A DNA stretch of 64,000 nucleotides, taken from positions 1 to 64,000 of the forward strand of contig NZ_JOEZ01000027.1 in NCBI RefSeq assembly GCF_000721175.1. The letters are read 5' to 3'. Shown in pieces: positions 24,542-34,336 of this stretch. A program made the position numbers and the translations under genes. This stretch comes from Streptomyces anulatus (GTDB lineage: Bacteria > Actinomycetota > Actinomycetes > Streptomycetales > Streptomycetaceae). Position 1 is the stretch's first letter. Each line of letters opens with the position of its first letter. Below the pieces are notes generated by a model. That model did not search any database and was not told the origin of the DNA. It worked only from the letters and a program-made list of their open reading frames with translations.

Positions 24542-24704
24542 GAGCCTGTCGGGTGACCTCTGACCGGGCGGCCAGCCCTGGCGCGCACGCTTCCGGCGTT
24601 GCCGAAATGCCCTGGCAGCTCCGCTACGAGGACCTCTCGGCGCCTTGGAACCGCACGCACCGGAGCGCGTCCGCTTTACGGTCGAAGGCCACCCGACAGC
24701 CTCT
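24541..24704. mobile_element. MITE-like element C with terminal inverted repeats
   Basis: About 164 bp bounded by agagcctgtcgggtg and its near-perfect inverse cacccgacagcctct (14 of 15 match). It carries no ORF and shares the core ctggcgcgcacgc, gttgccgaaatgccctggc with copies A and B. It begins at the stop codon of the amidohydrolase, so it inserted at or supplies that gene's end. Sizes and repeats fit a non-autonomous transposable element. Confidence 0.6.
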
Positions 24705-24882
24705 GAGAGCGGCGCGGTGCCGGGTTGACGAGCAGTGACGGGGGCGGCCCCGGCTCGTTGGAACACCTCTGTGCACGTTCCGGTGTCTTCGGGCGCCGCA
24801 CGGCCGGAGCCGGGTGAAACGAGTGACGCCGGGCAGCGCACGTGCCGAAAGATTCGAATATGCGCGCGGAAACCCCCCTTTG

Positions 24883-24917
24883 GGGTGAACTCACGTCAGG
24901 TGTCCGCCAGTTCACCC
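24883..24917. promoter_or_regulatory. Inverted repeat upstream of LAETG protein
   Basis: gggtgaact and agttcaccc are perfect 9-base arms 17 bases apart, about 100 bases before the gene's start. The remaining part of 24705-25018 has no ORF; a ttgacg hexamer at 24724 is a possible promoter element. Confidence 0.45.
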
Positions 24918-25018
24918 TCAGTGCGTAAAGATTCACGGAGTCGAGGCCGCCGGCACGGGCGATGTCCCCCATTGGACCGTGCCGTTGGCTCCATGTCTCT
25001 TGTGGGGGTTCCACCATC

Positions 25019-26020
25019 TTGAACAGCAACACCTTCCGTCTCGCTGCCCTGGCGGTCGCCGCCGCCCCCGTCGCTCTGCTTGCCGCCGTCCCCGCGCACG
25101 CAGCCCCGGCGACGCCCACCACCGGCGAGGGCAAGGCGAGCGCGGTCGTGCTCCGTACCGGGCTCGACGTCTCGCTCCTCGACAAGTCCGTCCAGGTGCC
25201 CCTCAAGGTCACGCTCAACGAGGTGCAGGCCCCGGCCAGTGCCGAGAGGACCGCGCTGACGGTGAACCTGGACGGGGTGGAGGGCCGCCCGGTCAGTGTC
25301 CTGCGCGCCGATGTGGCCACCGCGAACGCCACCGTGGGCGAGCACAAGGCCGAGGGGTACACCAACCTGGCGAAGGCCCGGATCCATGTCCCCGGCCTCA
25401 CGGCGCTCTCGCTCATCGAGGTCGAGAAGGTCACCTCCAAGGCCGTCTGCGAGACCGGCAGGAAGCCCGTCGCCGAGTCGAACGTGCTCGGCCATGTCGC
25501 GGTGCTCGGCAAGAAGGTGACGCTCACCGCGGGCGGACCGGCCCGGGTGTCGGTGCCGGGCGTCGGCGAGGTCACCCTCGACCTGTCCAAGACGGTCACC
25601 ACCGAGCGCACGGCGGCCGCGACGGCGCTCCAGCTCAAGGTGTCGGTCAACCCCTTGAAGCTCAACGTCGCCGAGGTGGAGGGCGAGGTCACCCTCGCCG
25701 AGGCGACCTGCGAGACCCCGAAGAAGCCGAAGACCCCCGAGAAGCCGGGCTCCACGGACGGCGGCTCGACGGGCGGTTCCACCGACGGCGGCTCCACGGG
25801 TGGCGACAGCGGCGGCGACCAGGGCGACGGCGGCAAGAGCGGCGGCGACGTGAAGACGCAGACCGGCTCCGACACCGGCACCGCCCCCACCGAGGCCAAC
25901 CTCGCCGAGACCGGCGGCAGTTCCACCACCCCGTACCTCGCGGGCGGAGCGACCCTGCTGCTGGCCGTCGGCGCCGGCGCGACGGTGCTGGCACGCAGGC
26001 GCGGCAGCAGCCGGAGCTGA
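25019..26020 (+). CDS. Secreted cell-wall protein with LAETG sortase motif
   Basis: 333 aa. Signal peptide at 1-30 (LAALAVAAAPVALLAAVPAHA, cleavage after AHA). Body ~35-230 of repeated beta-strand pattern with Cys pairs, then a Gly/Ser/Thr-rich spacer with STDGGSTGG repeats (~240-285), then LAETGG, a hydrophobic segment and RRRGSSRS. LAxTG is the signal of the class E sortases of Streptomyces, so the protein is anchored to peptidoglycan. Ligand unknown. The likely start is TTG 25019 behind gtggggg; in-frame ATG 24962 would disrupt the signal peptide. Confidence 0.88.
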   Translation: MNSNTFRLAALAVAAAPVALLAAVPAHAAPATPTTGEGKASAVVLRTGLDVSLLDKSVQVPLKVTLNEVQAPASAERTALTVNLDGVEGRPVSVLRADVATANATVGEHKAEGYTNLAKARIHVPGLTALSLIEVEKVTSKAVCETGRKPVAESNVLGHVAVLGKKVTLTAGGPARVSVPGVGEVTLDLSKTVTTERTAAATALQLKVSVNPLKLNVAEVEGEVTLAEATCETPKKPKTPEKPGSTDGGSTGGSTDGGSTGGDSGGDQGDGGKSGGDVKTQTGSDTGTAPTEANLAETGGSSTTPYLAGGATLLLAVGAGATVLARRRGSSRS

Positions 26021-26029
26021 CACGCGCCG

Positions 26030-26059
26030 GGGGCGGCGTCGTCACCGTGACGCCGCCCC
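26030..26059. terminator. Terminator between convergent genes
   Basis: ggggcggcgtc and gacgccgcccc form a perfect 11-bp stem with an 8-base loop just after the LAETG gene and before the end of the facing cobC gene. Confidence 0.8.
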
Positions 26060-26083
26060 TGGTACGCCGGACGGAGAAGCCCT

Positions 26084-27685
26084 TCAGCGCCCCGATCTCG
26101 CGGGCAGCGCTTGCACGGCCTGGTCCAGGGCCTGGAGGAAACGGTTGGTCGTGGCCCGGTCGCGGACCGCGAGCCGCAGCCACTGCGGCCCCAGCCCCGG
26201 GAACGTGTCCCCCCGCCGGGCCGCGAAGCCCAGCAGCCGCAGCCGCTCCCGGACCTCCGCCGCCCGCTCCAGACGCACCAGGACGAACGGCCCCCGGGCC
26301 GCCTCCACCGCCTCCACCTCACTGAACTCGGCCAGCCCGGCGAGGAGATGGGCCCGGTCCACCGTGATCCGGTCCGCCGCCTCGGCCGCCTCCACCAGCG
26401 CCCGAGGCTCCATGCACGCTTCGGCCGCCGCCAGCGCCGGGGACGACACCGGCCACAGCGGCTGCGCCTCGGAGAGCAGTGCCACGGTCTCCGGATCGGC
26501 CAGGACATATCCGATCCGCAGCCCGGCGAGCCCCCACGTCTTGGTGAGGCTGCGCAGCACCACGAGCCCCGGGATGTCCGTCCGCCCGCACAACGCCTCG
26601 CGCTCGCCCGGCACGACGTCCATGAACGCCTCGTCGACCACCAGCGTCCGCCCCGGTCTGGCCAGCCGCTCCAGCAGTGCCGCCGGATGCAGCACGGACG
26701 TCGGGTTCGTCGGGTTGCCGATCACCACGAGGTCCGCCTCCTCGGGCACCGCCGCCGGATCGAGCCGGAAGCCGTCCTCCTCGCGCAGCAACACCCGCCC
26801 CACGCCGTGCCCGGCCGCCCGGAGCGCCGCCTCCGGTTCGGTGAACTGCGGATGGACGACGACCGGATACCGGGCCGGAAGAGCCCGGGCGATCAGGACG
26901 AACGCCTCCGCGGCGCCCGCCGTCAGCAGCACCCGCTCCACCGGCAGTCCGTGCCGGTCGGCGACCGCGGCGCGGGCGGAGGATCCGTCCGGGTAGGCGG
27001 CCAGCGAGGTGAGCGACGCGGCTATCCGCTCGCGCAGCCACTCCGGGGGAGTGTGGGTACGGACGTTCACGGCGAGATCGGTCAGATTCTCGCCGCGCAC
27101 CTCCGCGTCGCCGTGGTGGCGCAGGTCGGGCCCGGCGCTCTCGATGTTCCGCGTGGGGGGATTCATGGCAGCCATGGTGAACGGGCGGGAGCCTGCCGTC
27201 ACCGGTGAGGTGGAAGTTTTCCTCCCGGAAACGTCGAAAGTCCCGGCGGCGGCCGGAAGCCGGCGTGCCACCGCACAGGTCGCCACCCCCCTGGACGTGG
27301 CGTTCCGGCCCGGGGTGCGGGTCTTCGGCACCACCAGCTCGTCCGCCTCGATCAGCGCCGCCGCCTCCGCGACCGACGGTGTCCCCACCGCCGCACCCAC
27401 CGCGCCCGAAGGATGCGGCACGCGGACCCCGGCCAGCGCCCCGGCCGGATGGGTCCGCACCGGCACCCCGAGCCGGGCCGCCGCCCCCACGATCCCCGGC
27501 TCGTCCCCCTTGGCGTCGACCGTCGCCACCTCCACCACGTCCGCCGCGTCCAGCCCCGCTCCGCTCAGCACCGCCTCGATCAGGGCGAACACCACATCAC
27601 CGGAGGCGCCACGGCGCGCGCCGACCCCCACCACCAGACTGCGGGCGCCGGACCGCGGTCCGGGGTCGACGGATGCTCCGGTCAT
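26084..27685 (-). CDS. cobC: CobE/CbiG-C domain fused to CobC-type PLP enzyme
   Basis: 533 aa. Residues ~10-150 are a CbiG C-terminal/CobE domain (SLVVGVGARRGASGDVV, VATVDAKGDEPGIV, PSVAEAAALI). Residues ~185-530 are a class I/II aminotransferase fold of the Rv2231c/CobC type (GDAEVRGENLTDLAVNV, VIGNPTNPTSVLHP, Lys in LRSLTKTWGLAGLRIGY). CobC-type enzymes decarboxylate threonine phosphate for the aminopropanol arm of cobalamin. The two-domain form is usual in streptomycetes. ATG 27685 follows aggact. Not linked to the main cob operon, from which it is separated by the ZIP gene. Confidence 0.85.
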   Translation of the reverse strand: MTGASVDPGPRSGARSLVVGVGARRGASGDVVFALIEAVLSGAGLDAADVVEVATVDAKGDEPGIVGAAARLGVPVRTHPAGALAGVRVPHPSGAVGAAVGTPSVAEAAALIEADELVVPKTRTPGRNATSRGVATCAVARRLPAAAGTFDVSGRKTSTSPVTAGSRPFTMAAMNPPTRNIESAGPDLRHHGDAEVRGENLTDLAVNVRTHTPPEWLRERIAASLTSLAAYPDGSSARAAVADRHGLPVERVLLTAGAAEAFVLIARALPARYPVVVHPQFTEPEAALRAAGHGVGRVLLREEDGFRLDPAAVPEEADLVVIGNPTNPTSVLHPAALLERLARPGRTLVVDEAFMDVVPGEREALCGRTDIPGLVVLRSLTKTWGLAGLRIGYVLADPETVALLSEAQPLWPVSSPALAAAEACMEPRALVEAAEAADRITVDRAHLLAGLAEFSEVEAVEAARGPFVLVRLERAAEVRERLRLLGFAARRGDTFPGLGPQWLRLAVRDRATTNRFLQALDQAVQALPARSGR

Positions 27686-27866
27686 CGGCGGAGTCCTGCC
27701 TTTCAGGTCAACGTCTCGGTGGTGGCACGGGGGAGGAGCGGGCACGGCCGCTCCGTATACGGACACGGGCGCGAGTACGGGCGGTGGCGCGGGAACAGGC
27801 ACGGGGGCCCGCCGGTAAGGACACCCTGAGATGCGAGGAGAGGGCTCGATCGGCTAGCAAGGCCCC

Positions 27867-28598
27867 ATGGCGGTGTTCGTCGCGCTCGGCGCGTTCCTGA
27901 TGACCCTGGCCGGCGGCTGGGTCGCCCAACGCGTCACCGACCGCCGTCACCTGGTGCTCGGCTTCGCGGGCGGGCTGATGCTCGGCGTGGTCGGACTCGA
28001 CCTCCTGCCGGAGGCGGTCGAGGCGGCGGGCACTCCGGTGTTCGGGGTGCCCGCCGCCCTGCTGCTGTTCGTCGCGGGCTTCCTGGTGGCCCATCTGGTC
28101 GAGGGGCTGCTCGCCGTACGCCAGGTGGCACACGGGGCGGGCGGCCCGCACGGCGAACGCGTACCGCAGGTGGGCCTCGCGGCGGCCGCCGCGATGGTCG
28201 GCCACAGCCTGATGGACGGCATCGCGCTCGGCGCCGCCTTCCAGGTCGGCGGAGCCATGGGCGTGGCCGTCGCGCTGGCGGTGATCAGTCATGACTTCGC
28301 CGACGGATTCAACACGTACACCCTCACCAGTCTTTACGGGAACGCCCGCCGCAAGGCGCTCCTGATGCTGTTCGCGGCTGCCGTGGCGCCGGTCGTGGGC
28401 GCGGCGACGACGATGCTGTTCACCCTTCCGGAGGAACTGCTCGGCGGCTATCTCGGCTTCTTCGGCGGAGCGCTGCTCTACCTGGCCGCTGCGGAGATCC
28501 TTCCCGAGGCGCACCACACCCATCCCGCCCGCTCCACCCTTCTCTGCACCATCGGGGGCGTGGGCTTCATCTGGCTGGTCGTCGGCATCGCCGAGTGA
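27867..28598 (+). CDS. ZIP-family metal permease
   Basis: 243 aa, eight hydrophobic segments. The ZIP metal-binding helices show GHSLMDGIALGAAF and SHDFADGFNTYTL; the His-rich loop is short. It should import Zn2+ or another divalent ion. Lying between cobC and the cobB end on the opposite strand, a role in cobalt supply is possible but not shown. No Zur-box consensus was seen in 27686-27866, which otherwise holds only a divergent promoter region. Confidence 0.9.
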   Translation: MAVFVALGAFLMTLAGGWVAQRVTDRRHLVLGFAGGLMLGVVGLDLLPEAVEAAGTPVFGVPAALLLFVAGFLVAHLVEGLLAVRQVAHGAGGPHGERVPQVGLAAAAAMVGHSLMDGIALGAAFQVGGAMGVAVALAVISHDFADGFNTYTLTSLYGNARRKALLMLFAAAVAPVVGAATTMLFTLPEELLGGYLGFFGGALLYLAAAEILPEAHHTHPARSTLLCTIGGVGFIWLVVGIAE

Positions 28599-28645
28599 GC
28601 CGCGCGTACGCCCGCACACGCCGCTGAGACGGACGCGCGGGTCGC

Positions 28646-29998
28646 TCACCGCGCCCGGCAGTGTTCGACGAACCGCCGGGCCACCGAGGGCGACGCTGCC
28701 CAGTGGGTGTGCAGATAGCTCGCGTGCACGCCCCGCTGGACGTACCCCTCGACCCGCCGCTCCGGCTGGTGCATGCCCCAGGCCGGTGTGGTCCCCGCCC
28801 CCGGCTCCAGCACCGTGCGGTGGAACTCATGACCGCGCGTCCGGGTCCCCGCCACCGCCAGCGCACTGTCCGAGACCGCGACCGCCTGCCGGTACCCGAG
28901 CGTGAGGCGCTCGGACATCCGGGCCTCGGCGTCCAGCACCCCGCACATCGGCCGCCCGTCCAGCTCCCGCGCCAGATACAGCAGCCCCGCGCACTCGGCC
29001 GCCACCGGAGCCCCGCTCAGGGCCAACTCCGTGACCGCCCGCCGCAACGGCTCGTTCGCCGACAGCTCGGGGGCGTACATCTCCGGGAACCCGCCGCCGA
29101 TCACGAGCCCCGCCGTACCGGCCGGCAGCTTCTCGTCCCGCAACGGATCGAAGGTCACGACCTCCGCACCGGCCGCCGTCAGCAGCTCGGCGTGCTCCGC
29201 GTAAGCGAACGTGAACGCCGCCCCGCCGGCCACGGCGACGACGGGCCTGACCGGCCCCACCGCCGGGGCGGTCGCCGGCTCCCACGCCTCGTCCGGCAGC
29301 GCGGGCGCGGTGCGGGCCAGCGCCATCAGAGCGTCCAGGTCGCACCCGGCCCGCACCCGCTCGCCCATCGCCGCCACGGAGTCCACCGCATCGCCCTGCC
29401 GCTCGGCCACCGGCACCAGACCCAGGTGGCGCGAGGGCGTCGCCACCTGAGGCGCCCGGCGCAGCACGCCCAGCACCGGCAGGCCCGACTCGTCCAACGC
29501 GTCCCGCAGCAGCGCCTCGTGGCGGTCGGAGGCCACCTTGTTCAGGATCACCCCGCCGATCCGCACCTCCGGATCCCAGGAGGCGAACCCGTGCACCAGG
29601 GCCGCCACCGAACGCGACTGCGACGATGCGTCCACCACCAGCACCACAGGGGCCCGGAGCAGCTTCGCCACCTGGGCGGTGGACGCCAGCTCCCCCTGCC
29701 CCGAGGCACCGTCGTACAGCCCCATCACGCCCTCGACCACGGCGAGGTCGCACCCCGCCGACCCGTGCGCGAACAGCGGGGCGATGAGGTCCGTCCCGCA
29801 CATGTACGCGTCGAGATTGCGGCCGGGGCGGCCCGTCGCCAGCGAGTGGTAGCCCGGATCGATGTAGTCCGGGCCCACCTTGTGCGGCGAGACGGCCTGC
29901 CCGCGCGCGGCGAAGGCGGCCATCAGGCCGGTGGCGACGGTGGTCTTGCCGCTGCCGGAGGCCGGAGCGGCGATGACCAGACGGGGCACAGTCACCAC
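28646..29998 (-). CDS. cobB: Cobyrinate a,c-diamide synthase
   Basis: 450 aa. Amidates the a and c carboxylates of (hydrogeno)cobyrinate using glutamine and ATP. N-terminal DTBS-like ATPase with P-loop APASGSGKTTVATGL and GPDYIDPGYH; C-terminal glutaminase with Cys in AECAGLLYLARELDG and His-containing SYLHTHWAA. GTG start overlaps the cobO end by seven bases. Last gene of the cob operon. Confidence 0.97.
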   Translation of the reverse strand: MVTVPRLVIAAPASGSGKTTVATGLMAAFAARGQAVSPHKVGPDYIDPGYHSLATGRPGRNLDAYMCGTDLIAPLFAHGSAGCDLAVVEGVMGLYDGASGQGELASTAQVAKLLRAPVVLVVDASSQSRSVAALVHGFASWDPEVRIGGVILNKVASDRHEALLRDALDESGLPVLGVLRRAPQVATPSRHLGLVPVAERQGDAVDSVAAMGERVRAGCDLDALMALARTAPALPDEAWEPATAPAVGPVRPVVAVAGGAAFTFAYAEHAELLTAAGAEVVTFDPLRDEKLPAGTAGLVIGGGFPEMYAPELSANEPLRRAVTELALSGAPVAAECAGLLYLARELDGRPMCGVLDAEARMSERLTLGYRQAVAVSDSALAVAGTRTRGHEFHRTVLEPGAGTTPAWGMHQPERRVEGYVQRGVHASYLHTHWAASPSVARRFVEHCRAR

Positions 29999-30591
29999 TC
30001 GATGCCCCTCTGGCCCTTCTGCCCCGCGTCCATCGGGTGCTTGACCTTCGACATGTCGGTCACCAGGTCGGCGGCCTCGATGAGCCGGTCGGGCGCGTTA
30101 CGGCCGGTGATCACCACATGCTGGGTACCGGGCCGGTTCCGCATGACCTCGACGACCTCGTCGGTGTCGATCCAGCCCCAGTGCATCGGGTAGGCGAACT
30201 CGTCGAGCACGTACAGCTTGTACGTCTCGGCCGCCAGGTCGCGCTTGACCTGCTCCCAGCCCTCGCGGGCCTTCTCCTCGTTGTCGAGCTGACCGTCGCG
30301 CTGGACCCAGGACCAGCCCTCGCCCATCTTGTGCCAGTCGACGGTGCCGCCCTCGCCGCTCGCGCCCAGCACCTTCAGCGCGTTCTCCTCGCCGACCTTC
30401 CACTTCGCCGACTTCACGAACTGGAAGACCCCGATCGGCCAGCCCTGGTTCCAGGCCCGCAGCGCGAGCCCGAAAGCTGCTGTCGACTTGCCCTTCCCGA
30501 TGCCCGTGTGGACGAACAGGAGCGGGCGGTTGCGCCGCTGACGGGTGGTGAGCCCGTCGTCCGGCACCGATGTCGGCTGTCCCTGCGGCAT
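29992..30591 (-). CDS. cobO: Cob(I)yrinic acid a,c-diamide adenosyltransferase
   Basis: 199 aa. Attaches the 5'-deoxyadenosyl group from ATP to the reduced corrinoid. P-loop HTGIGKGKSTAAFGLALRA, plus VLDEFAYPMHWGWI and HVVITGRNAPDRLIEAADLVT, all typical of CobA/CobO. Start overlaps the chelatase stop by one base (TAATG); stop overlaps cobB start. Confidence 0.98.
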   Translation of the reverse strand: MPQGQPTSVPDDGLTTRQRRNRPLLFVHTGIGKGKSTAAFGLALRAWNQGWPIGVFQFVKSAKWKVGEENALKVLGASGEGGTVDWHKMGEGWSWVQRDGQLDNEEKAREGWEQVKRDLAAETYKLYVLDEFAYPMHWGWIDTDEVVEVMRNRPGTQHVVITGRNAPDRLIEAADLVTDMSKVKHPMDAGQKGQRGIEW

Positions 30592-32639
30592 TAAGCGGCC
30601 CTCCCGGCTGCGGTGACGTCCTTGACGAGCCCGGCGATCGAGTCGGCCCGCAGCTCGTCGAGCGTGACGGCGGTGCCTCCCAGTTCCCGGGCGAGTTCTC
30701 CGGCGAGGCCGAGGCGTACGTACCCCGACTCGCAGTCCACGACGACCGAGGCCGTCCCCTCGGCCTGGTGCAGTCGCGCCGCCCGCCCCGCGAGCGCGAC
30801 CGGCTCCGGACCGCCGGTCGCCCGGCCGTCCGTGACGACGACGAGCAGCGGCCGCCGCGACGGATCACGCAACCGCTCCACCCGCAGCACGTCATGGGCC
30901 TTGAGCAGCCCGGCGGCCAGCGGAGTGCGCCCGCCGGTGGGCAGCGACTCCAGGCGCGAGGCGGCCGCGTCCACGGACGAGGTCGGCGGCAGCGCCACCT
31001 CCGCCTCCCTCCCCCGGAAGGTGACCAGACCGACCTTGTCCCGCCGCTGGTAGGCATCGAGCAGCAGCGACAGCACGGCCCCCTTGACCGCGCTCATCCG
31101 CTGCCGGGCCGCCATCGACCCGGAGGCGTCCACGACGAACAGCACGAGGTTGCCCTCACGCCCCTCCCGGGTCGCCTGACGCAGATCGTCCCGGCGCACC
31201 ACGAGCCCCCGCCCGGAACGCCCGCGCGCCCGCTGGTGCGGGGCGGCGGCCTGCACGGTCGCGGCCAGATGCAGCTTGGTCAGCGACCCCCGCGGGCGGC
31301 GCGCGCCGGTCGTACGCCCGTGCTCGGTACGGGCCCGGGACCGCCGCCCCGCAGCGCCCTCGCCGAGCCCCGGCACGCTGAGCGTCTTCGTCCGGAACGG
31401 CTCGGCGGACGCCACCGGCCGCTGCTCGGCCCCGGCGGACCGGCCGGGCGCGTCGGGGGCGCCTTCGGGAGCCTGCGACGGCGTGTCGCCGTCGCTGCCG
31501 TCCTCGCCCTGCGGCGGCGTACGGTCTCCGTCGGCCTGCGGCGGCACACCCCCGCCACCACCGCCGCCACCGTCATCGTTCCCGCCCCCGTCGGGATCGG
31601 GATCGTCGTCGTTGTCCCGCCCCTGGTCCCCGGCGGCCTCGTCCAGGGTCCGGTCGAGCTTGTCCTCGTCCAGTCCGGGCGCGTCGAAGGGGTTGCGGCG
31701 ACGCCGGTGGGGGAGCGCGAGGAGCGCGGCCTGCCGCACGTCGTCGGCGGTGACCGCCTCGCGCCCCGCCCAGGCGGCCAGCGCGGTCGCGGTACGGGCC
31801 ATCACGATGTCGGCCCGCATCCCGTCGACCTCGAACGCGGCGCAGGTCGCGGCGATCTGCCGCAACACGCCGTCGCCCAGCACGACACGGGGCAGCAGGG
31901 CGCGCGCGGCGGCGATCCGCTCGCGCAGGGCCGACTCCTCCTCGGCCCAGCGCGCGGCGAAGCCCCCGGGGTCGTCGTCGTACGCGAGCCTGCGCCGCAC
32001 GACCTCGACCCGCTCGTCGGTGTCCCGGGACGCGGCCACCTCGACGGTCAGCCCGAACCGGTCCAGCAACTGCGGCCGCAGCTCGCCCTCTTCCGGGTTC
32101 ATCGTCCCGACCAGCAGGAACCGCGCCGCATGCCGTACGGAGACGCCCTCGCGCTCGACGTACGAGGCGCCCATGGCCGCCGCGTCCAGCAGCAGGTCCA
32201 CCAGGTGGTCGTGGAGCAGGTTGACCTCGTCGACGTACAGGATCCCGCGGTGCGCGTCGGCCAGCAGCCCCGGCTCGAACGCCTTCACGCCCTCCGACAG
32301 CGCCCGCTCGATGTCCAGCGCCCCCACGAGCCGGTCCTCGGACGCGCCGACGGGCAGCTCCACGGTCCGCGCGGGCCGCGACACACCGGCCGCCTCCGCG
32401 TGCGCCCCATCGGGACACGCCGGATCCGGGGAGGCCGGGTCACAGGAGAACCGGCACCCGGGCACCACGAAGACCTCGGGCACGAGGGCGGCCAGCGCGC
32501 GGACGGCGGTGGACTTGGCGGTCCCCTTCTCGCCCCGCACGAGCACCCCGCCGACAGCCGGACTGACCGCGTTCAGCAACAGCCCGAGCCGCAGGTCGTC
32601 CTGCCCGACGATCGCGGTGAAGGGATACGGCGTACTCAC
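30591..32639 (-). CDS. ChlI/ChlD-type chelatase subunit (putative cobaltochelatase AAA subunit)
   Basis: 682 aa. Residues ~1-330 are the AAA+ ChlI-like domain: Walker [11 protein letters not shown], Walker [31 protein letters not shown]. Residues ~340-420 form a Gly/Asp/Pro-rich linker. The C-terminal ~490-680 is a vWA domain with [16 protein letters not shown] and TDGRA. Such fused subunits power metal insertion by a CobN/ChlH partner; no cobN is in the window. GTG start overlaps the cobQ stop by 4 bases. Confidence 0.92.
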   Translation of the reverse strand: MSTPYPFTAIVGQDDLRLGLLLNAVSPAVGGVLVRGEKGTAKSTAVRALAALVPEVFVVPGCRFSCDPASPDPACPDGAHAEAAGVSRPARTVELPVGASEDRLVGALDIERALSEGVKAFEPGLLADAHRGILYVDEVNLLHDHLVDLLLDAAAMGASYVEREGVSVRHAARFLLVGTMNPEEGELRPQLLDRFGLTVEVAASRDTDERVEVVRRRLAYDDDPGGFAARWAEEESALRERIAAARALLPRVVLGDGVLRQIAATCAAFEVDGMRADIVMARTATALAAWAGREAVTADDVRQAALLALPHRRRRNPFDAPGLDEDKLDRTLDEAAGDQGRDNDDDPDPDGGGNDDGGGGGGGGVPPQADGDRTPPQGEDGSDGDTPSQAPEGAPDAPGRSAGAEQRPVASAEPFRTKTLSVPGLGEGAAGRRSRARTEHGRTTGARRPRGSLTKLHLAATVQAAAPHQRARGRSGRGLVVRRDDLRQATREGREGNLVLFVVDASGSMAARQRMSAVKGAVLSLLLDAYQRRDKVGLVTFRGREAEVALPPTSSVDAAASRLESLPTGGRTPLAAGLLKAHDVLRVERLRDPSRRPLLVVVTDGRATGGPEPVALAGRAARLHQAEGTASVVVDCESGYVRLGLAGELARELGGTAVTLDELRADSIAGLVKDVTAAGRAA

Positions 32640-34336
32640 TTGGCCTCCTGGTCGACATGAACATCAGCTGCTTCCCTGAGCCCCTCGGCCCTTGACCCGG
32701 CGGACCGGGCGACGTCAGGCGCCTCGGCCACTTCAAGCCCCTCCGGCGACCGAGGAGCGGGGTCCGGGGCAGCGCCCCGGCTCTCCGGAGTCCCCGCACC
32801 CGCACTCCCGCCGGCCCCCGCACCGGGCACCGAAGGCGCCCCCGGCGGCACGAACGGCAACCCCGCCGGCGCACCCCCCTCGATCAACCGCCACAACGCA
32901 TCGGTGTCCGCATGCTCCTCCACAAGATCCCCCAGCCGATCCAGCTGCTCCTCCCGCAGCACCCCGAAACTCGTGTCCGGCGCAGGAACGAACCGCCGCC
33001 CCGCGGCCCGGGCCACCTCCACCAGGAACCGCCGCCGGAACGCGTCGCTCTCCAGCGACCCGTGCCAGTGCGTCCCCCACACCGCCCCCACCCGGCATCC
33101 GTCGAGGAACGGCTCGCCGCCCCGTACATCGGCCACCCCGTGGTGGATCTCGTACCCCTCCACCGGCTCGCCCAGCGCCGAACCGACCGGCCGCGCCAGC
33201 GTCTTGGCCCGGTCGAAGCGAATCCGCACCGGCAGCAGCCCCAGCCCGTCCACCACCCCGGCCCGCGACTCGACCTCGTCCTCGATCCGCTCACCGAGCA
33301 CCTGGAACCCGCCGCAGATCCCCAGCACCGGCCGGCCCTCCGCCGCCCGCCGCACCAGTGCGTCCGCGAGGCCCCGCTCGCGCAGCCAGGCCAGCGCCTT
33401 CACCGTGCCGCGCGTCCCGGGCACGATGACCAGGTCCGCGTCGGCCAGCTCATCGGCCCGGTCCACGAACCGCACGACGACGCCCGGTTCGGCGGCCAGC
33501 GCGTCCACGTCCGTGAAGTTCGACATGAGCGGCACGGCGCAGACCGCCACCCGCAGCACGTCCTCGCCGTGCGGGGGAGCCACGACCGACTCCCGTACCG
33601 CACCCCGCAGGGACACCCGCAGGCCGTCCTCCTCGTCGATGCCGAGCCCGTGGGCGTACGGCAGCACCCCGTACGTCCGCCGCCCGGTCAGCCCGTACAG
33701 CATGTCCAGCCCCGGCTCCAGCAGCGAGACGTCGCCCCGGAACTTGTTCACCAGGTAGCCCGCGACCAGCGCCTGGTCCTCCGCGCTCAGCAGCGCCGTC
33801 GTCCCGAAGAACGACGCGAAGACCCCGCCGCGGTCGATGTCCCCGACCACCAGTACGGGGAAGCCCGCGGCCCGCGCGATCCCCATGTTCACGATGTCGG
33901 TGCGCCGCAGGTTGATCTCGGCTGGGCTTCCGGCTCCCTCGCAGATCACCGCGTCATAGGTCGACCGCAGCTGCTCCAGACAGTCGGTGACCGTGCCGAG
34001 CAGCGTCTCCTGACGGCCCCCGTGGTACCCCCGGGCGCTCATCTCGCCGACCGGCTTCCCCATCAGGACCACCTGGCTGGACCGGTCGCTGCCGGGCTTC
34101 AGCAGCACCGGGTTCATCAGGGCCGTCGGCTCCACCCGGGCGGCCTGCGCCTGCATCGCCTGGGCCCGCCCGATCTCCGCACCCTCCCGGGTCACGAAGG
34201 AGTTCAGGGACATGTTCTGCGCCTTGAACGGCGCGACCTTCACGCCCCGGCGCACCAGCCACCGGCAGATGCCGGCCGTGACGACGCTCTTGCCCGCGTC
34301 CGATGTGGTCCCCGCGACCAGCAGTCCACCGCTCAT
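32636..34336 (-). CDS. cobQ: Cobyric acid synthase
   Basis: 566 aa. Amidates carboxylates b, d, e and g of adenosyl-cobyrinate diamide. P-loop-like [41 protein letters not shown]; glutaminase Cys in [13 protein letters not shown] and His in [10 protein letters not shown]. The tail after ~495 is a Pro/Ala/Gly-rich low-complexity extension absent from most CobQ proteins. ATGA overlap with cobD upstream. Confidence 0.97.
   Translation of the reverse strand: MSGGLLVAGTTSDAGKSVVTAGICRWLVRRGVKVAPFKAQNMSLNSFVTREGAEIGRAQAMQAQAARVEPTALMNPVLLKPGSDRSSQVVLMGKPVGEMSARGYHGGRQETLLGTVTDCLEQLRSTYDAVICEGAGSPAEINLRRTDIVNMGIARAAGFPVLVVGDIDRGGVFASFFGTTALLSAEDQALVAGYLVNKFRGDVSLLEPGLDMLYGLTGRRTYGVLPYAHGLGIDEEDGLRVSLRGAVRESVVAPPHGEDVLRVAVCAVPLMSNFTDVDALAAEPGVVVRFVDRADELADADLVIVPGTRGTVKALAWLRERGLADALVRRAAEGRPVLGICGGFQVLGERIEDEVESRAGVVDGLGLLPVRIRFDRAKTLARPVGSALGEPVEGYEIHHGVADVRGGEPFLDGCRVGAVWGTHWHGSLESDAFRRRFLVEVARAAGRRFVPAPDTSFGVLREEQLDRLGDLVEEHADTDALWRLIEGGAPAGLPFVPPGAPSVPGAGAGGSAGAGTPESRGAAPDPAPRSPEGLEVAEAPDVARSAGSRAEGLREAADVHVDQEAK

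Noticed and set aside
25750-25860. Gly/Ser/Thr repeats of the LAETG protein as a separate repeat element
   Set aside because: They form the wall-spanning spacer of a sortase substrate and need no other explanation.
26084-27802. CobE and CobC parts as two genes with a missed frameshift
   Set aside because: The frame is open throughout and the two-domain form is normal in streptomycetes as far as I recall.
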